Source: Asterella californica (taxonomy: Eukaryota; Streptophyta; Marchantiopsida; Marchantiales; Aytoniaceae). From it: 64,000 nucleotides of DNA. The DNA lies in assembly GCA_036924285.1 (NCBI GenBank), contig JAYKYS010000007.1, forward strand, positions 17,670,001-17,734,000, written 5' to 3'. A program made the position numbers and the translations under genes. Shown piece after piece: positions 45,990 to 58,242 of the stretch. The stretch's first letter is position 1; every line of letters begins with the position of its first letter. The notes under the pieces were generated by a model. It saw only the letters and a list, made by a program, of their open reading frames with translations, was not told where the DNA came from and made no database searches.

Positions 45990-46640
45990 TCATCTCTCCA
46001 CTACTACTCTTGGTCCACCTTCATTGGTTCGGTCAATGACTTCACAATTGCACTGAACCTTTTCACGTATCCCACGATAGAAGTTTGTCAAACCAACAAA
46101 TGCACGAACTCGACTCACATCTGTGGGACGTGAGATACGTGCAATAGCTTCAACCTTCGTCTGTTGAACACCCAACTCACCTGGGTAGATGGTGTGGTCC
46201 AGATACTCTACCAACTCTTGGAAGAACTTACACTTCCCAGGGTGTAACTTCAACCCATGAGCTTCAACCGCTCGAACACATCCAGTAAATGTCTCGTGTT
46301 CCTCCACTGTAGCACTATAGACTAAGATGTCGTCAATATAACATCTGACAAAATCCAATCCAGCTAAGATTTTGTCCATCATCCTTTGGAACTTAGCAAG
46401 GGCATTCTTCAACCCTAATGGTAAGAACCGCCACTGATACAAATAATCTTTGCCGTGAGAGTCAATTCTCCAAAATATTATCTTGGACTTATGTTCTCTC
46501 TCATCGACAACTGATGATACTCTGCTCGAAGATCCAAAGTACTTAAGACCTTCACATGCCTCACTACATCAAAGATCTCCTGAGGTGTCGGCATGATATA
46601 CTTATCGGACTTCGTATGTCGATTGATAGGAAAGTAGTCT
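45990..46640 (-). pseudogene. Family C reverse transcriptase
   Basis: RT palm and thumb of a Ty3/gypsy element. Upstream blocks at 46,450-46,640 are 'PINRHTKSDKY', 'TPQEIFDVV' and 'LSTLDLRAEYHQL'. In the open part (45,990-46,442) are 'GLKNALAKFQRMMDKILAGL', the catalytic 'CYIDDIL', 'GLKLHPGKCKFF', and 'VRAFVGLTNFYR'. A stop and a frame change lie near 46,440-46,480. The first part of RT is poorly preserved towards 47,250, where the family A element is inserted. Confidence 0.8.
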
Positions 46641-47251
46641 CAACACATCCGCCTATCCGTGTAGTTGTCATACATATCTTTCTTTGCTGACGTAACTATG
46701 ATAGATGCATACTCTCAATGCGACATCTCCACCAACCCAACCTCCAACAAGTCTTGAGTCCTACTCTGGATCAAGACTCTATGCATGTCACTGATCTGTA
46801 AGGACGTCGAAAGATTGACGTATCATTAGCCAAGTCGATCCGTATACCATGTCCCTTCAAGGTAACCAAATTCTTCATACTGAAGGCAAAACAATTCCTG
46901 TAGCTCTTCAGGAATCTCTGAACTCTTCGTCTCTTCTCTTCTATAAGCTTGGGTCCAATCTCCGACTCCTAAGTATTCTCTGTCGTCATGCTAGAGGTAG
47001 AAGACGTTGATTGCTATCTTGCAGCCTCTGGAGCAGTTTTCTTTTGCTCGCCATCAACAACCTCCATCTTCACGGTGCGAAAAACTCCTGCAGTCCTAGC
47101 TGCAAGCTCCACACTCTCTCCTACGATATCTCATGATGTCTAAGGATAACGAACTTCACACGCCTCGCCCCCAGACTTTGTCTCCACCGACTTGATAGAC
47201 AAAGAGCTCAGAAGTGTTTGAGCAATAACACCCGACGATCGCATCCGACGC

Positions 47252-49230
47252 TGTCGTGTCGTGGATCGGCTCCTATCTGAAATTCAGACTTCGATACTTG
47301 TTGCTCCAAAGACACTAATGAGAAAGACAAGCTAAGCCTTAGCTTACGGGCTTTTGGCATCATTTCGGATCTCCATTTTCATCGCATAGATGCGTAGAGC
47401 TCATTGTCAGCTTTCCATAGGCACTTTGTCTACTTCGTTTGGACGCCTAATGGAGAAGTTACAGGACTCGAAAGATGGAGAAAACAAGTTAGGCCCCAGC
47501 TTACGAGCTTTTGGCACAACTTCGGATCTTCGCTTTTAGCGCATCAGTGGATAGAGCTCCTTCCTAGCTTTTTCATAGGCACTTTGTTTACTTCGTTTGG
47601 ACGCCTAGTGGAGAAGTTACAAGACTCGAAAGATGGAGAAAACAAGCTAGGCCTCACCTTACGTGCTTTTGGCACAACTTCAGATCTTCACTTTCATCAC
47701 ATAGATGGGTAGAGCTCGTTGTCAGCTTTCCATGGACATCTTGTCTACTTCATTTGGACATCTACTGGAGAAGTTATGTGATTCGAAAGAAGAGAAAATC
47801 AAACTAGGCCTTAGTTTACTTGCTGACTGTGTAGTAGCGACTCCAGGCGTTATATTAAAGACGTAAGGGGCCAGCTTCCTCATTATCACAGAAAACTTGT
47901 ACGTACAGAGACTGACATAAGGGGGCAGCTTAAGGGGCTAGCTTGCACTTGCAATCTGTAAGCGGACGGTTCGGGAGATTTGGAGATCCTATGCAAGCGC
48001 GCAAGGCGTCGTTGGGTTCAGATCTGTGCAAGCTATGCACTGGATAAGACGGTTTGTGAAGAGACGGATCGGGGGGTGTGTACATGGAGAAATTGAGACG
48101 TAGAGAAAAGATTTTTTGGGAGCTTCAGTGATCTGTGAAGGAAAGTTGGACCGTTCGGGCCGTTTCGGAGTCCAAACTTGCTGTCCTTGGATCCATCGGG
48201 ATCAGAACAACGAGTTCTTCAGGAAATTGAAACCAAGTTTCATCAGGCGGTTTGGGAGTTATAAGTGAAATTGGCTCGCAGGGAAGCGCTTGCATCAGAT
48301 TTTCGTTCGTCTGCGACCTGAGATTGGGTTGTTCTTCGCGATCAAGGAGTCTTTATCTACGCATAGGAGAAGACCATGTGTGGATTGGATTGTTGGTTTG
48401 GGTGTGGTGAGCAAGTTTGAGCCTCAGGGAGCTGATTTACGTCAGGTTTTTGCAACTTGCGATCAAATTTCTTGCGTGGTTTTGCAAGGGGAACTCCAAA
48501 CGGCTTGTTTGGAGTCTCGTTGGGTTCAGGGTAGCTAGATCTACCTGCCAAGGAAGACATATCAATTCAGACAATCCGTTTGTGCGGTGTGTGCGGTTTT
48601 AAGCCGCAGGGAGGAGTTTTTGAAGGTTCGGTCGTCTCAACCAAAAATCTGTGATATCTCGGCTGTCAAGAGTCGGGTCTGAAGGTTTCTTGGGCCAACG
48701 GAGTCAGGGAAGGAGACTCTATAGACATCTGAAGACCGCTTGGCGAAAAGAGAGAGTTCTCAGATAGGTCTTTTTCGGTTCCTTCACTACAAGTTTTGTC
48801 CTTTTGAGTTTGTTTGAGTTCCGGTTGGTTATGTACAGCTTGTGGTAGCTAGCTTTAGCTAAGAGCTTGTACATGAATGCTGTTTGGACTTGGTTTTGGA
48901 TCGTATGGTGTTGGTGCAGCTCATTTTGTTAGCAAAGGAAAGTTTCTCTTGCTTTGAGCTACGCTTTGGTGATTTTGAGTCAGGGTTGAGATTCAGAGGT
49001 TCTTTTTAGGGGCTTTGAAGCAGATTACATATCTCTCTGGTCTGTTTCACAGTTTTGTGTTCTAGGAAGAAAGAACCGGCAGTGTACATACATTGGACGT
49101 TGGTATATTGCAGCATTCGTTTTCGTCGTTGTTTTTCTCTGTCTTGTATTTGTTCAGCACACAGCATCTCCACAGCCAAGAACCTCGCGTTTTCTTGGAC
49201 ATCCTTCACGCAAAAAAATCCGACACGACA
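47252..49230 (+). repeat. Family A 5' LTR
   Basis: 1,979 bp. It contains three tandem, diverged copies of a roughly 157-bp unit near its start; 'TTTGG.CGCCTA.TGGAGAAG'-type words occur at about 47,440, 47,598 and 47,755. It lacks a stretch of about 37 bp ('GTGAACCAAGCTCTTCG' and following) present at 52,780 in the other LTR. Confidence 0.85.
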
Positions 49231-49234
49231 ACGA

Positions 49235-49252
49235 TGGTGAACCCGACGTGAA
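49235..49252 (+). promoter_or_regulatory. Primer binding site of the family A element
   Basis: TGGTGAACCCGACGTGAA starts 4 bp after the 5' LTR and begins with TGG, complementary to a tRNA CCA end. The left copy has almost the same word near its LTR junction. The priming tRNA is not identified. Confidence 0.55.
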
Positions 49253-49404
49253 GGTCCGGGGTGGAGATTTTTGTGTGTTGGAACTTGGAAGAGGAGATCA
49301 ACAATCGTGAATGAGGATGAAGATGGATACGATTGTTCGGGAGGATGTCGCGGACTTGGGATGATGGACTTGTAGATCGTTTGGGAGGATGGGAGGATGG
49401 GAGG

Positions 49405-50838
49405 ATGGAACGAGTCATGACTGTGGACGAGATGGACGGATCAGAGGAGATACGAGGGGTGCAGCTGGATGCAGCAACTGCACGTTTGTTTCAAGCCTTC
49501 ACTTTGTTTTTGCGACAAGAGCAAAGGAACCAACAAAAAGAGGCTTTGGGGACGAAGGCGCTTCGAAGGGTGATCGACAAGCTCGGTCTATTTGATGAGG
49601 AAGACATCTCAGAGTACTTGAGATGTTACAAGACGGAGATGGATTTGGATCAGGTATCGGAGAAGAAGATGATCGAGACATTCGAACTCACTGCGGTACT
49701 TGAGATAAGGGAGCATGTGAAAGATCTAACAAAGCGTTTTGGGAGGAACTGAGATACATTTTCACATGTGCTGATGGAGGAATATTTCTTGAGAAACTCA
49801 GATCGAGTAACCAAGAAATTGTTTTGGGGATGGGCCAACCGATCCAACAAAGGTTTATAGCCTACAGAGCTGTTAAAGGAGTTCGAGAGACAATTCTCTC
49901 AACTATCTCGGGTGGACAAGCTAACCTTGGAGACGTACAAGACAATTGTTCCTTCAAGCTGCTGATGAACCATGGCAAGAGCGGTTGGAGCTACTTCTGG
50001 AGGATGGAGATGAAAAAGATGGGTTAACAAGAAATTGGGAGGTTGTGCATGAAGCGTTGAATTTCTTATCTGGAAACATACAAGGGAAAGGGTTACCAGG
50101 TCGACACCTATAACGCTGACTACCACACCAGTTCGAGTAGTATCTGAGGTTCAACCTCCAGTTGTGGTTGTAGAGGAGAAGGATCCAACCATCGAGGACC
50201 TACAGCAAAAGATGCAAGATCTGCAAGCTAAGGTTACTAGGTTGGAGGATAATGGATCGTCGATCAAGATGGAGCTTATATCCAAACCAGCTTGGGTACA
50301 TCACTGCGTGTGGTGTGATGATACTGACCATCAGCGAGATGATTGCATAGACTTTGCAAAGTCTTTGCAACGAGAGGTTATTTCTTGGGAGGATGGAAAT
50401 GTTAAGTTCAGAAGTACATGTACTCTCCTTCAAGCCGACATTGATAAAGGAGGGATGAAAAAGTTTGTGGATGATTACTTTGCGGCACATGCAATTGTAG
50501 CTATCGAAGCTACAAGTTATGGTGCTAGGGTGGAGGAGATTGAGCATGATCTCCATGGGGATGATTTGGGTGAGCACATGGATCCAAGCGAGCTCAAGTT
50601 GGATACTGCATCCACGATGCAGAGCGAGAAGAAGGGACAGGAAGAGATTTTTTCAGAGAAGCAAGCTGGGGAGGATAAGGTTCAACAAGAAACTATTCTT
50701 CCTGAACTGGCAATGGAGGACGATCCTTCACAAGCGGAGGAGGTGGTTGGGGTGCAGACAGTGGACATGGTTGATCTGATTGCAAACATACAACAACCAG
50801 ATATTGGGGTTATGACGATGGATGTGAAGGGAGGTTGA
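49405..50838 (+). pseudogene. Family A gag with capsid part and zinc knuckle
   Basis: The first frame (ATG 49,405, stop TGA 49,750-49,752) is the capsid-like N-terminal part, matching 224-598. After this TGA the same frame continues with gag blocks ('EEYFLRNSDRVTKK', then 'LLKEFERQFSQL'), followed by further breaks. The last frame (50,164-50,838) carries a coiled-coil-like 'EDLQQKMQDLQAKVTRLED' and a zinc knuckle C-x2-C-x4-H-x4-C ('CVWCDDTDHQRDDC'), then an acidic tail. Gag packages element RNA; the knuckle would bind it. The TGA is at the same place as in the left copy. Confidence 0.75.
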
Positions 50839-51673
50839 GAGGAGAGCATTCAAGATGCGAAGATTGGGTTTCTATCACATGAGATCTTGAGTGCAATTAC
50901 AAGGGAAGTCCATGATGTCACCATTGACATCATCAAGGACAGACATGTTGAGGATGAAGAAGAGTGGACAGATGCTCTCGAGGCTACGGGTATAAGATGA
51001 TGGGTGAAGATGGCTTACAGGGGAGAAGCCATTGCTGAAGGTGATTAGGGTTGGGAGGATGATGTTTGGAGGGTTGTAAATGTTTTCAGAAAAAGGTTGG
51101 GAGGATGAGGCTTGGGAGGTTGTAAAGATTTTCAGAAGAAGAGATCAGGGAGGCTGATGGTTGAGGAGGATACCATTGTACAGCGAGATAATGATGGTTG
51201 CGTTTGAGGATTTTGGTTGCAGCAGGGTGGTTCTTTTTTTCAGAAAACAAAAAAGAAGAGATGGATGACATGTACAAATTTAAGGTTGAGGATTACAATC
51301 AGGATATATGATGATGATTGGGATGACAGGGATGTCTACTACGACACTTGGGTCACAAATCTCGACGGTGAGGTTCTACAAGACAGATGGAAGACATTTC
51401 TATGGTATGATGAGTTATTCTTTCTATGTCTTCGCATATTGAAAGATGTGTAGATCTAGAGGGGGTGATTGGATGGGAGGTTGGAGAAGAAAGTCGATGA
51501 TGGATCTAGAGAAGATCATCGTAGGGTAGCAACTTCAAGATGACGATCAAGTTGCAACCTTGAGGATAAGGTTGACTGAGATGGGAAAGAGGATGACAAG
51601 ATGAAAACGAGTGTGCATGCCGGTCCACTCCTTGGTTGGTATCTCTGGTGCATACCGGAGGATGCACAGGTTT
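50839..51673 (+). other. Family A internal 3' region
   Basis: Downstream of gag: several broken plus-strand frames rich in Asp and Trp ('DDDWDDRDVYYDTWVTNLDG' near 51,310) and repeated GGGAGGATG words. No pol domain is visible; this may be a relic or an element-specific reading frame. Confidence 0.5.
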
Positions 51674-51685
51674 GGAGGGGGTGGA
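51674..51685 (+). promoter_or_regulatory. Polypurine tract
   Basis: GGAGGGGGTGGA directly before the 3' LTR start, where plus-strand cDNA synthesis would be primed. Confidence 0.7.
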
Positions 51686-53704
51686 TGTCGTGTCGTGGAC
51701 CGGCTCCTATCTGAAATTCAGACTTCGATACTTGTCGCTCCAAAGACACTCATGAGAAAGACAAGCTAGACCCTAGTTTACGGACTTTTGGCATCATTTC
51801 AGATTTCCATTTTCATCGCATGGATGGGTAGAGCTCATTGTCAGCTTTCATAGGCACTTTGTCTACTTCGTTTGGATGTCTAGCGGAGAAGTTACACGAC
51901 TCGAAAGATGGAGAAAACAAGTTAGGCCTTAGCTTACGAGCTTTTGGCACAACTTTGGATCTTCGCTTTTATCGCATCAGTGATAGAGCTCCTTGCCAGC
52001 TTTTCATAGGCACTTTGTCTACTTCGTTTGGACGCCTAGTGGAGAAGTTACAAGACTCGAAAGATGGAGAAAACAAGCTAGACTCCAGCTTACAGACTTT
52101 TGGCACAACTTCGGATCTTCACTTTCATCACATAGATGGATAGAACTCATTGTCAGCTTTCCATGGGCATCTTGTCTACTTCATTTGGACACCTATTGGA
52201 GAAGTTATGCGATTCGAAAGAAGGGAAAATCAAGCTATGCCCTAGTTTACTTGCTGACTGGGTAGTAGCGGCTCCATGCGTTATATTAAAGACGCAAGGG
52301 GCCAGCTTCCTCATTATCACAGAAACCTTGTACGTACAGAGACTCGTAAGGGGGCAGCTTAAGGGGCTAGCTTGCACTTGCGATCTGTAAGCGAACGGTT
52401 CGGGAGATTTGGAGGTCCAATGCAAACATGGAAGGCGTCGTTGGGTTCAGATCTGTGTAGGCTACGCATTGGATAAGACGATTTGTGAAGAGACGGATCG
52501 GGGGTGTGTACTAGGAGAAATTGAGACGTAGAGAAAAGATTTTTTGGGAGCTTCAGTGATCTGTGAAGGAAAGTTGGACCGTTTGGGTCGTTCCAGGGTC
52601 CAAACTTGTTGTCCTTGGATCCATCGGGATCAGAACAACGAGTTCTTCAGGAAATTGAAGACGATACCAAGTTTCATTGGACGGTTTGGGAGTTCTGAGT
52701 GAAATTGGCTCGCAGGGAAGCGCTTGCATCAGATTTTCGTTCGTCTGCGACTTGAGATTGGGTTGTTCTTCGCGATCGGTGAACCAAGCTCTTCGTTCTT
52801 GGTGCCTACGTGATCAAGGAGTCTTTATCTACGCATAGGAGAAGACCATGTGTGGATTGGATTGTTGGTTTGAATGTGGTGAGCAAGTTTGAGCCGCATG
52901 GAGCTGATTTACGTCAGTTTTTTGCAACATGCGATCAAATTTCTTGCGTGGTTTTGCAAGGGGAACTCCAAACGGCTTGTTTGGAGTCTCACTGGGTTCA
53001 GGGTAGCTAGATCTACCTGCCAAAGAGGACGTATCAGTTCAGACAATCCGTTTGTGCGGTGTGTGCGGTTTTAAGCCGCAGGGAGGAGTTTTTGAAGATT
53101 CGGTCGTCTCAACCGAAAATCGGTGATATCTCGGCTGTCAAGAGTCGGGTCTGAAGGTTTCTTGGGCCAACGGAGTCAGGGAAGAAGACCCTATAGACAT
53201 CTGAAGACCGCTTGGCGAAAGGAGAGAGTTATCAGATAAGTCTTTTTCTGTTCCTTCGCTACAGGTTTTATCTTTTTGAGTTCGTTAGAGTTCTGGTTGG
53301 TTATGTACAGCTTGTGGTAGCTAGCTTTAGCTAAGAGCTTGTACATGAATGCTGTTTGGACTTGGGTTTGGATCGTATGGTGTTGGTGCAGCTCATTTTG
53401 TTAGCAAAGGAAAGTTTCTCTTGCTTTGAGCTACGCTTTGATGATTTTGGGTTAGGGTTGAGATGCAGAGGTTCGTTTTAAGGACTTTGAAGCAGATTAT
53501 AGATCTCTCTGGTCTGTTTCACAATTTTGTGTTCTAGGAAGAAAGAACCGGTAGTGTACATACATTGGAGGTTGGTATATATTGCAGCATTCGTTTTCGT
53601 CGTTGTTTTTCTCTGTCTTGTATCTGTTCAGCACACAGCATCTCCACAGCCAAGAACCTCTCGTTTTCTTGGACATCCTTCACGCAAAAAAATCCGACAC
53701 TACA
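51686..53704 (+). repeat. Family A 3' LTR
   Basis: 2,019 bp, aligned over its full length with the 5' LTR. It includes three tandem copies of the 157-bp unit and about 37 bp absent from the 5' copy. Ends ..CACTACA and is followed by ACGC. Confidence 0.85.
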
Positions 53705-53708
53705 ACGC

Positions 53709-54950
53709 TACTTAGTCAATCTGAGGCTAACAATCCATGTCAAGCAGTTCAAGTCCATTGCTTGACCCAACACCTAACGACGTGAAGCTTTCGACACCGA
53801 AGCTACCCCCGTCGTATCCGTAGTAAAATCCATCGCTGGCTCTCTCATCGACATTGAGCTCCACCAACTGTTGTAACCGAATATTTCACACAAGATCAAG
53901 TCCTCCATCTCTGTAAGCATGTGACGGTGGAAAGCTCACCAAAATAGACAACGCTGTCATCGACCATCCCACTAGGTTCACCAATGCCATGGGTGATGTA
54001 TCAACGACTCTCACTACTTGAGATCGTCATCTTGTATCCAAGATGTCATCAACTGTGAGGTGCGTTGATCATCTCACTACATCGTGTGTACGCTTGAGCA
54101 CCTCCGTCGGTAACAAGTTCGTCCATCACAACCGTGGACGATGTGCACGAGATCCCACTCTCGCTGCATCTAACAACACTGTCGGTCTCACTCATGACCG
54201 CACCTAGTGCACACTCGTCATCATCTGTGTACGAGCATCACCCAACAAAAGAACGTTCTCCAAGATGTACGCTGGAGAATCCATCTGATGCATCTGGAGA
54301 TGTCGTTAGATCCGTAATATTTCTCAAAACATCTTAGATCGTGGCTCATATAAACCTTGACCTCTCCCAGCACGCGTGTGACCTTGACATGGCCACCCGG
54401 CTATCACCAAGTGAATGATGTCAACAAACGTGAGATCATGCGCCTACAGCAGCAAAATATCTGATGATAATGCTTGCTGGTATCTTCTGACAGCTGATAT
54501 GGACAACAACTCATGATATCTCTGCACCAAATGTGCCACATGACGCAATGAGATGCGTCTCACAACCTCATCTCTCTCCACATACAAGTATCGTTATACT
54601 TGTATGCATGTCTGCAATACCGCAGTCAAACCTGTGCTGATCCCTCCAAACAGCTCCAGCATACATACACCCTCCTCTGGATACTGCCACACAATACAGT
54701 CGTATCCAACGGTGATAAAGTCACAAGACCAATAGCAGGAACAATCCTTTGTTCCTCTACTGGCGGTACAAAGGCTTCACTCCAAGCCTATTGCACCAAT
54801 CAATCAGCATACTGCTGCAACTCTCCACTCGAACTTCAGAGTGAAACATCTAAGACAGATGGTACTACCGTAGTCATGCTATGCATGTCCCCCACCTCCT
54901 CAAAGACCGGAGTATCCTCCGCATGGACATTATTCTCTAACAACTCGTCC
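53709..54950 (-). other. Family C internal region next to the nested insertion
   Basis: Continues the family C element between protease and the insertion point, where the start of RT is expected. I could not identify clear RT blocks; several stops occur in all frames. Confidence 0.4.
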
Positions 54951-54952
54951 AG

Positions 54953-55705
54953 TCAAGTGATGACTGAACTGAACTCTGCAACGGATGCCATCGTCTCTGA
55001 TGTAGGCTCCATTGTCCCAACTCTAGCACGGACCCGCACTGATAAGCGGTTTAGTCGTCTCTCACTGGATTGCCAACCTGGTACGTAAGATGTTGTCTGT
55101 GCATAATAGTCGATCACGAACCCCATAAGGTACAACACAACATCTCCAACCAACACATCATAAGACTACGCGATCGTAACGATGACCTTGGTCTTCACCA
55201 TAGAGTCATTTGTGGGATGATCTGATCGAACACTCATCGTCAACATCTCACGTATTATATGTAGAGATGTACCCCTTGATCCTCTTAGAGATGTCTGCAG
55301 TTGGAATGAACGTCTCTCCACCTCGGACTTCTTCATACCCAAACCAATGCACGCCGCCTTCTCCCACATCAATGGTTGGACTCCAAAGTCTAACAAGACT
55401 TTCTGCGGTCGATACACCTTCCCTGAAGGTGTCACCAAACAGAAGATACCACTTCTGTTGTTCAACAACACCACACCTGGTGCCAAACCAACACGATTGA
55501 TCGTCGGCCTAGCTGGTAACTCATCTAACCTGGTAGTCGCTGCTTGCCAAGTACCACTGGTAGCTATCTTGATCCTCGACTCCATGAAAACATCTACCGT
55601 CTCTCGCTGAACTACCTTAGCACTAGAGGTAACTACATCCTCACTCTCACTGAGCGTGGTTGCCAATTGGAACACTGGAGCCAAACTTACTCTCAATGTC
55701 CTCAT
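54953..55705 (-). pseudogene. Family C aspartic protease
   Basis: Retropepsin-like region over two frames. The first (55,166-55,705) contains 'QKVLLDFGVQPLM', corresponding to the active-site block normally Asp-Ser/Thr-Gly, here Asp-Phe-Gly, and 'ACIGLGMKKSE'. The second (54,953-55,156) has 'GDVVLYLMGFVIDYYAQTTS', with 'YVPGWQS' after it. The substituted active-site residue and the frame break mean no protease activity. In intact elements this enzyme cleaves the Gag-Pol polyprotein. Confidence 0.65.
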
Positions 55706-57622
55706 ATCTATGGTTGAAATAATGGAGCTCGGAGAACTACTGTAGCCGTCCCCAACATCGGATTTGATGTCGCATCCACGGACGTCGAGGATTGTCTCAC
55801 ATTTTTCTCAGTCTTGGATATCGATGTCTCCAACTCCACTGTATCATCGATAGGCCGTTTAAGAATCATAGACATAGTCTTCAACATCTCCGATAGCGTG
55901 AACGACTGAGGAAGCTTGGTCTGTCTATCAACCTCTCCGCGTTGTGGATCCAACTCCACCAACGTAACTCGTGGCTCAGAGACACGTATTGCATTCCAAG
56001 TCACTGCTATAGAATGTCCGAGAAGTCTGAGAAGTCCTCACCAGAACCTCTCGAGAACTCCGTGATGATAGAATCTCATGAACAATGTCGAAATCTTCGT
56101 CACCACCGTAATCACAACTTGCCTAACCCTACTCCTACTGAGCTCACCTATCTCCTACTAGGACAGTCAAGATAAGGACAACTTGTATCTGTCATCACCA
56201 CAGACATCCTCTCACGGTTTGTTGGTCGTGTCAATCCAACCTCGCCGTGAGAGAAACAAAGGTAGTCTGACTGGTCCGCAACTCCAACCTCACTATCGCA
56301 GCACATTGGAGTGAACTCACTCCAGAAATCAAGCGCCAACACAAGCAAACGTGGTGCACAAACAAGAAGCAGAATATGGAGGGGTTCCAACCACAAGAAG
56401 TCCAGACGATAACCCTCCACACTCAAACATTCACATAACGAGAAATCCAGCCTCACTCGGACTGACGTCTCCTCTTTGATGACCACATGCACAATATATG
56501 ATCATCAACTGTCATAACCTGTACCTAAGATCACTAACTAGATGTCCATACCTCTAGTAGCTCCAAAAGTATCTATATGGTAGCTCTACTAGCTCACCCA
56601 AGACAACTGACACCAACTGTCTTCATACGCGTCTTTACGGTATATGCAAATACTACCACAACAACAGCTTCCCCCTAGTACTATGGGGTCGACCACTCCT
56701 CTAGGAACGTGCGAGAAGGTCTCCTACTACCTTAAACAAGTCCATAAGTACTTGCACGCATCCTTAGAAGACACCAAGAGCTATTGTTCTAGTGGTAAAG
56801 CCAAAGCTAAAAACTGCAGAGTTAAGTGTGCAAGTTCATGAATAGTGTTGGGATGGGTGACCTGCTAGTTTTACACTTCTCACACAACTGAAGCTTGCAT
56901 ATGTCTCTCACGCACACCAGCAAGCTGACTAACGATGGGCTCGGACTCCACTCCGCATCCGCACTCTCGTACTCCGCTTCTCACGCCTCCGCACGCACGC
57001 ACCTCTGCTCCTCAAAGCCTTGACACTTTCGTTCACTCTCCGCTCTGCTTCACTTGGAGTAGAGTACAAACTCGAGCCACACAACACAAGAAGGACGCGC
57101 ATGAAGAGAACACTCCAAAACAGAGATCGAAACACACTCCACAAGGTCGAAATCTGTGAAATTGACACTCGCATGCGAGATTATGTCAGATTTTGGACCA
57201 CATGCCACCTTCTTCTCCTTGGAACTCCTTCGATCCTTCACCAAATCGAAGATTTTTGATGCGTTGGAATCGTCTTCTCAACGTTCACTGCTGCACTCCT
57301 CAGCACCAGAAATTACTGACCCACGCCTACTTGACGTCCACCAACGCACTTCTACCGATCTCAAATTGATCTCAAAATCCGTCACAATCCGTCTCAATTC
57401 CAGCAGCGCTTCCGCACTACCTCAACATAAATCCAACCAAGAACATGTCCAACTATCACTAATATGCACAGCGATCAACCACACGACCAAAAGAAACCAC
57501 TCCACGCACTCGCGCACTCGCAGATCAAAGGTACCAACGATCTGCAAACTCTGGAGATACCACCGGCAGAAATCTGCGACCTGAAATCTCTCAATCAGAC
57601 CTCGCAATTCGAGTTCTTCGAG
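55706..57622 (-). pseudogene. Family C gag and leader region
   Basis: Lies between the family C 5' LTR end and protease. The clearest coding piece is 56,148-56,492 ('ALDFWSEFTPMCCDSEVGVA', then 'DQSDYLCFSHGE'), followed by 55,708-56,004. I identify it as gag/pre-protease by position, not by a named domain. The leader (56,900-57,620) has only short frames. Confidence 0.45.
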
Positions 57623-57915
57623 TGATAAACGATATGTACTCACTCCACCATGCCAACCGGCACTAAACGATCAGTAAAGTTGAGCCAAATCCACTTTGTG
57701 CTCGCAAAGAATACAGATTGCACGCATCAAGACTATCCACCATAGCCAGGAGCTTGAAGACTCAACTCGAAGAACTAAGGCCTCCAAGCCCTACCGCGAA
57801 GTATATCCCTAGTGGGCTATCCCAAGAACTCGCCCTAACGGCACTTACGGCCCTATCGAAATTAGTCACTCCGCACTCAGTCAACCTAGCCGAGGTGCCA
57901 AACTAACGTGACAAC
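57623..57915 (-). mobile_element. Family C 5' LTR, truncated
   Basis: Reverse complement matches 8,520-8,812 closely, including the LTR end ..TTTATCA at 57,623. The outer roughly 100 bp (the TGTGATACAC start) is missing; homology stops near 57,915, where AT-rich DNA begins. With 43,910-57,622 it defines one interrupted element. Confidence 0.75.
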
Positions 57916-58242
57916 CTACAAACTATTACTCGTAAAACCCTACACTACTTCTAGATCCAGTATGAGGATGTACACTCCATCCATATTCTATCAATTCATA
58001 TTTATACAACTTTCTCTATCCATCCAACAGCAACAGAGCTAAACCTTGAGATTGCTAACTGCAAAAATATTACTTGTATGTATTATTTTTATTTTATAAG
58101 TCTATTTGTTATCAATTCACATCACAATTTAAACTGAATTTTAAGTTATCTATACTTAAATTGATTGGATAGGTTATAATTTCATACATGGGATCTTGAA
58201 TATGTAAAGATTTATGATTATTGATCTTTAATATTTTTAAAT

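Larger units (their letters stand above)
47252..53704 (+). mobile_element. Family A gypsy element, complete LTR pair, no pol
   Basis: A 6,453-bp element with LTRs 47,252-49,230 and 51,686-53,704, flanked by a 4-bp duplication ACGC (47,248-47,251 and 53,705-53,708). LTRs begin TGTCGTGTCG and end CGACACGACA (last LTR CGACACTACA), forming a perfect terminal inverted repeat in the first LTR. A PBS-like word and a polypurine tract are in place. The 2.4-kb interior has gag pieces but no protease, RT or integrase blocks, so it would depend on enzymes from another element. It sits inside the family C element and is therefore younger than it. The two LTRs look about 95% identical by eye. Confidence 0.85.
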
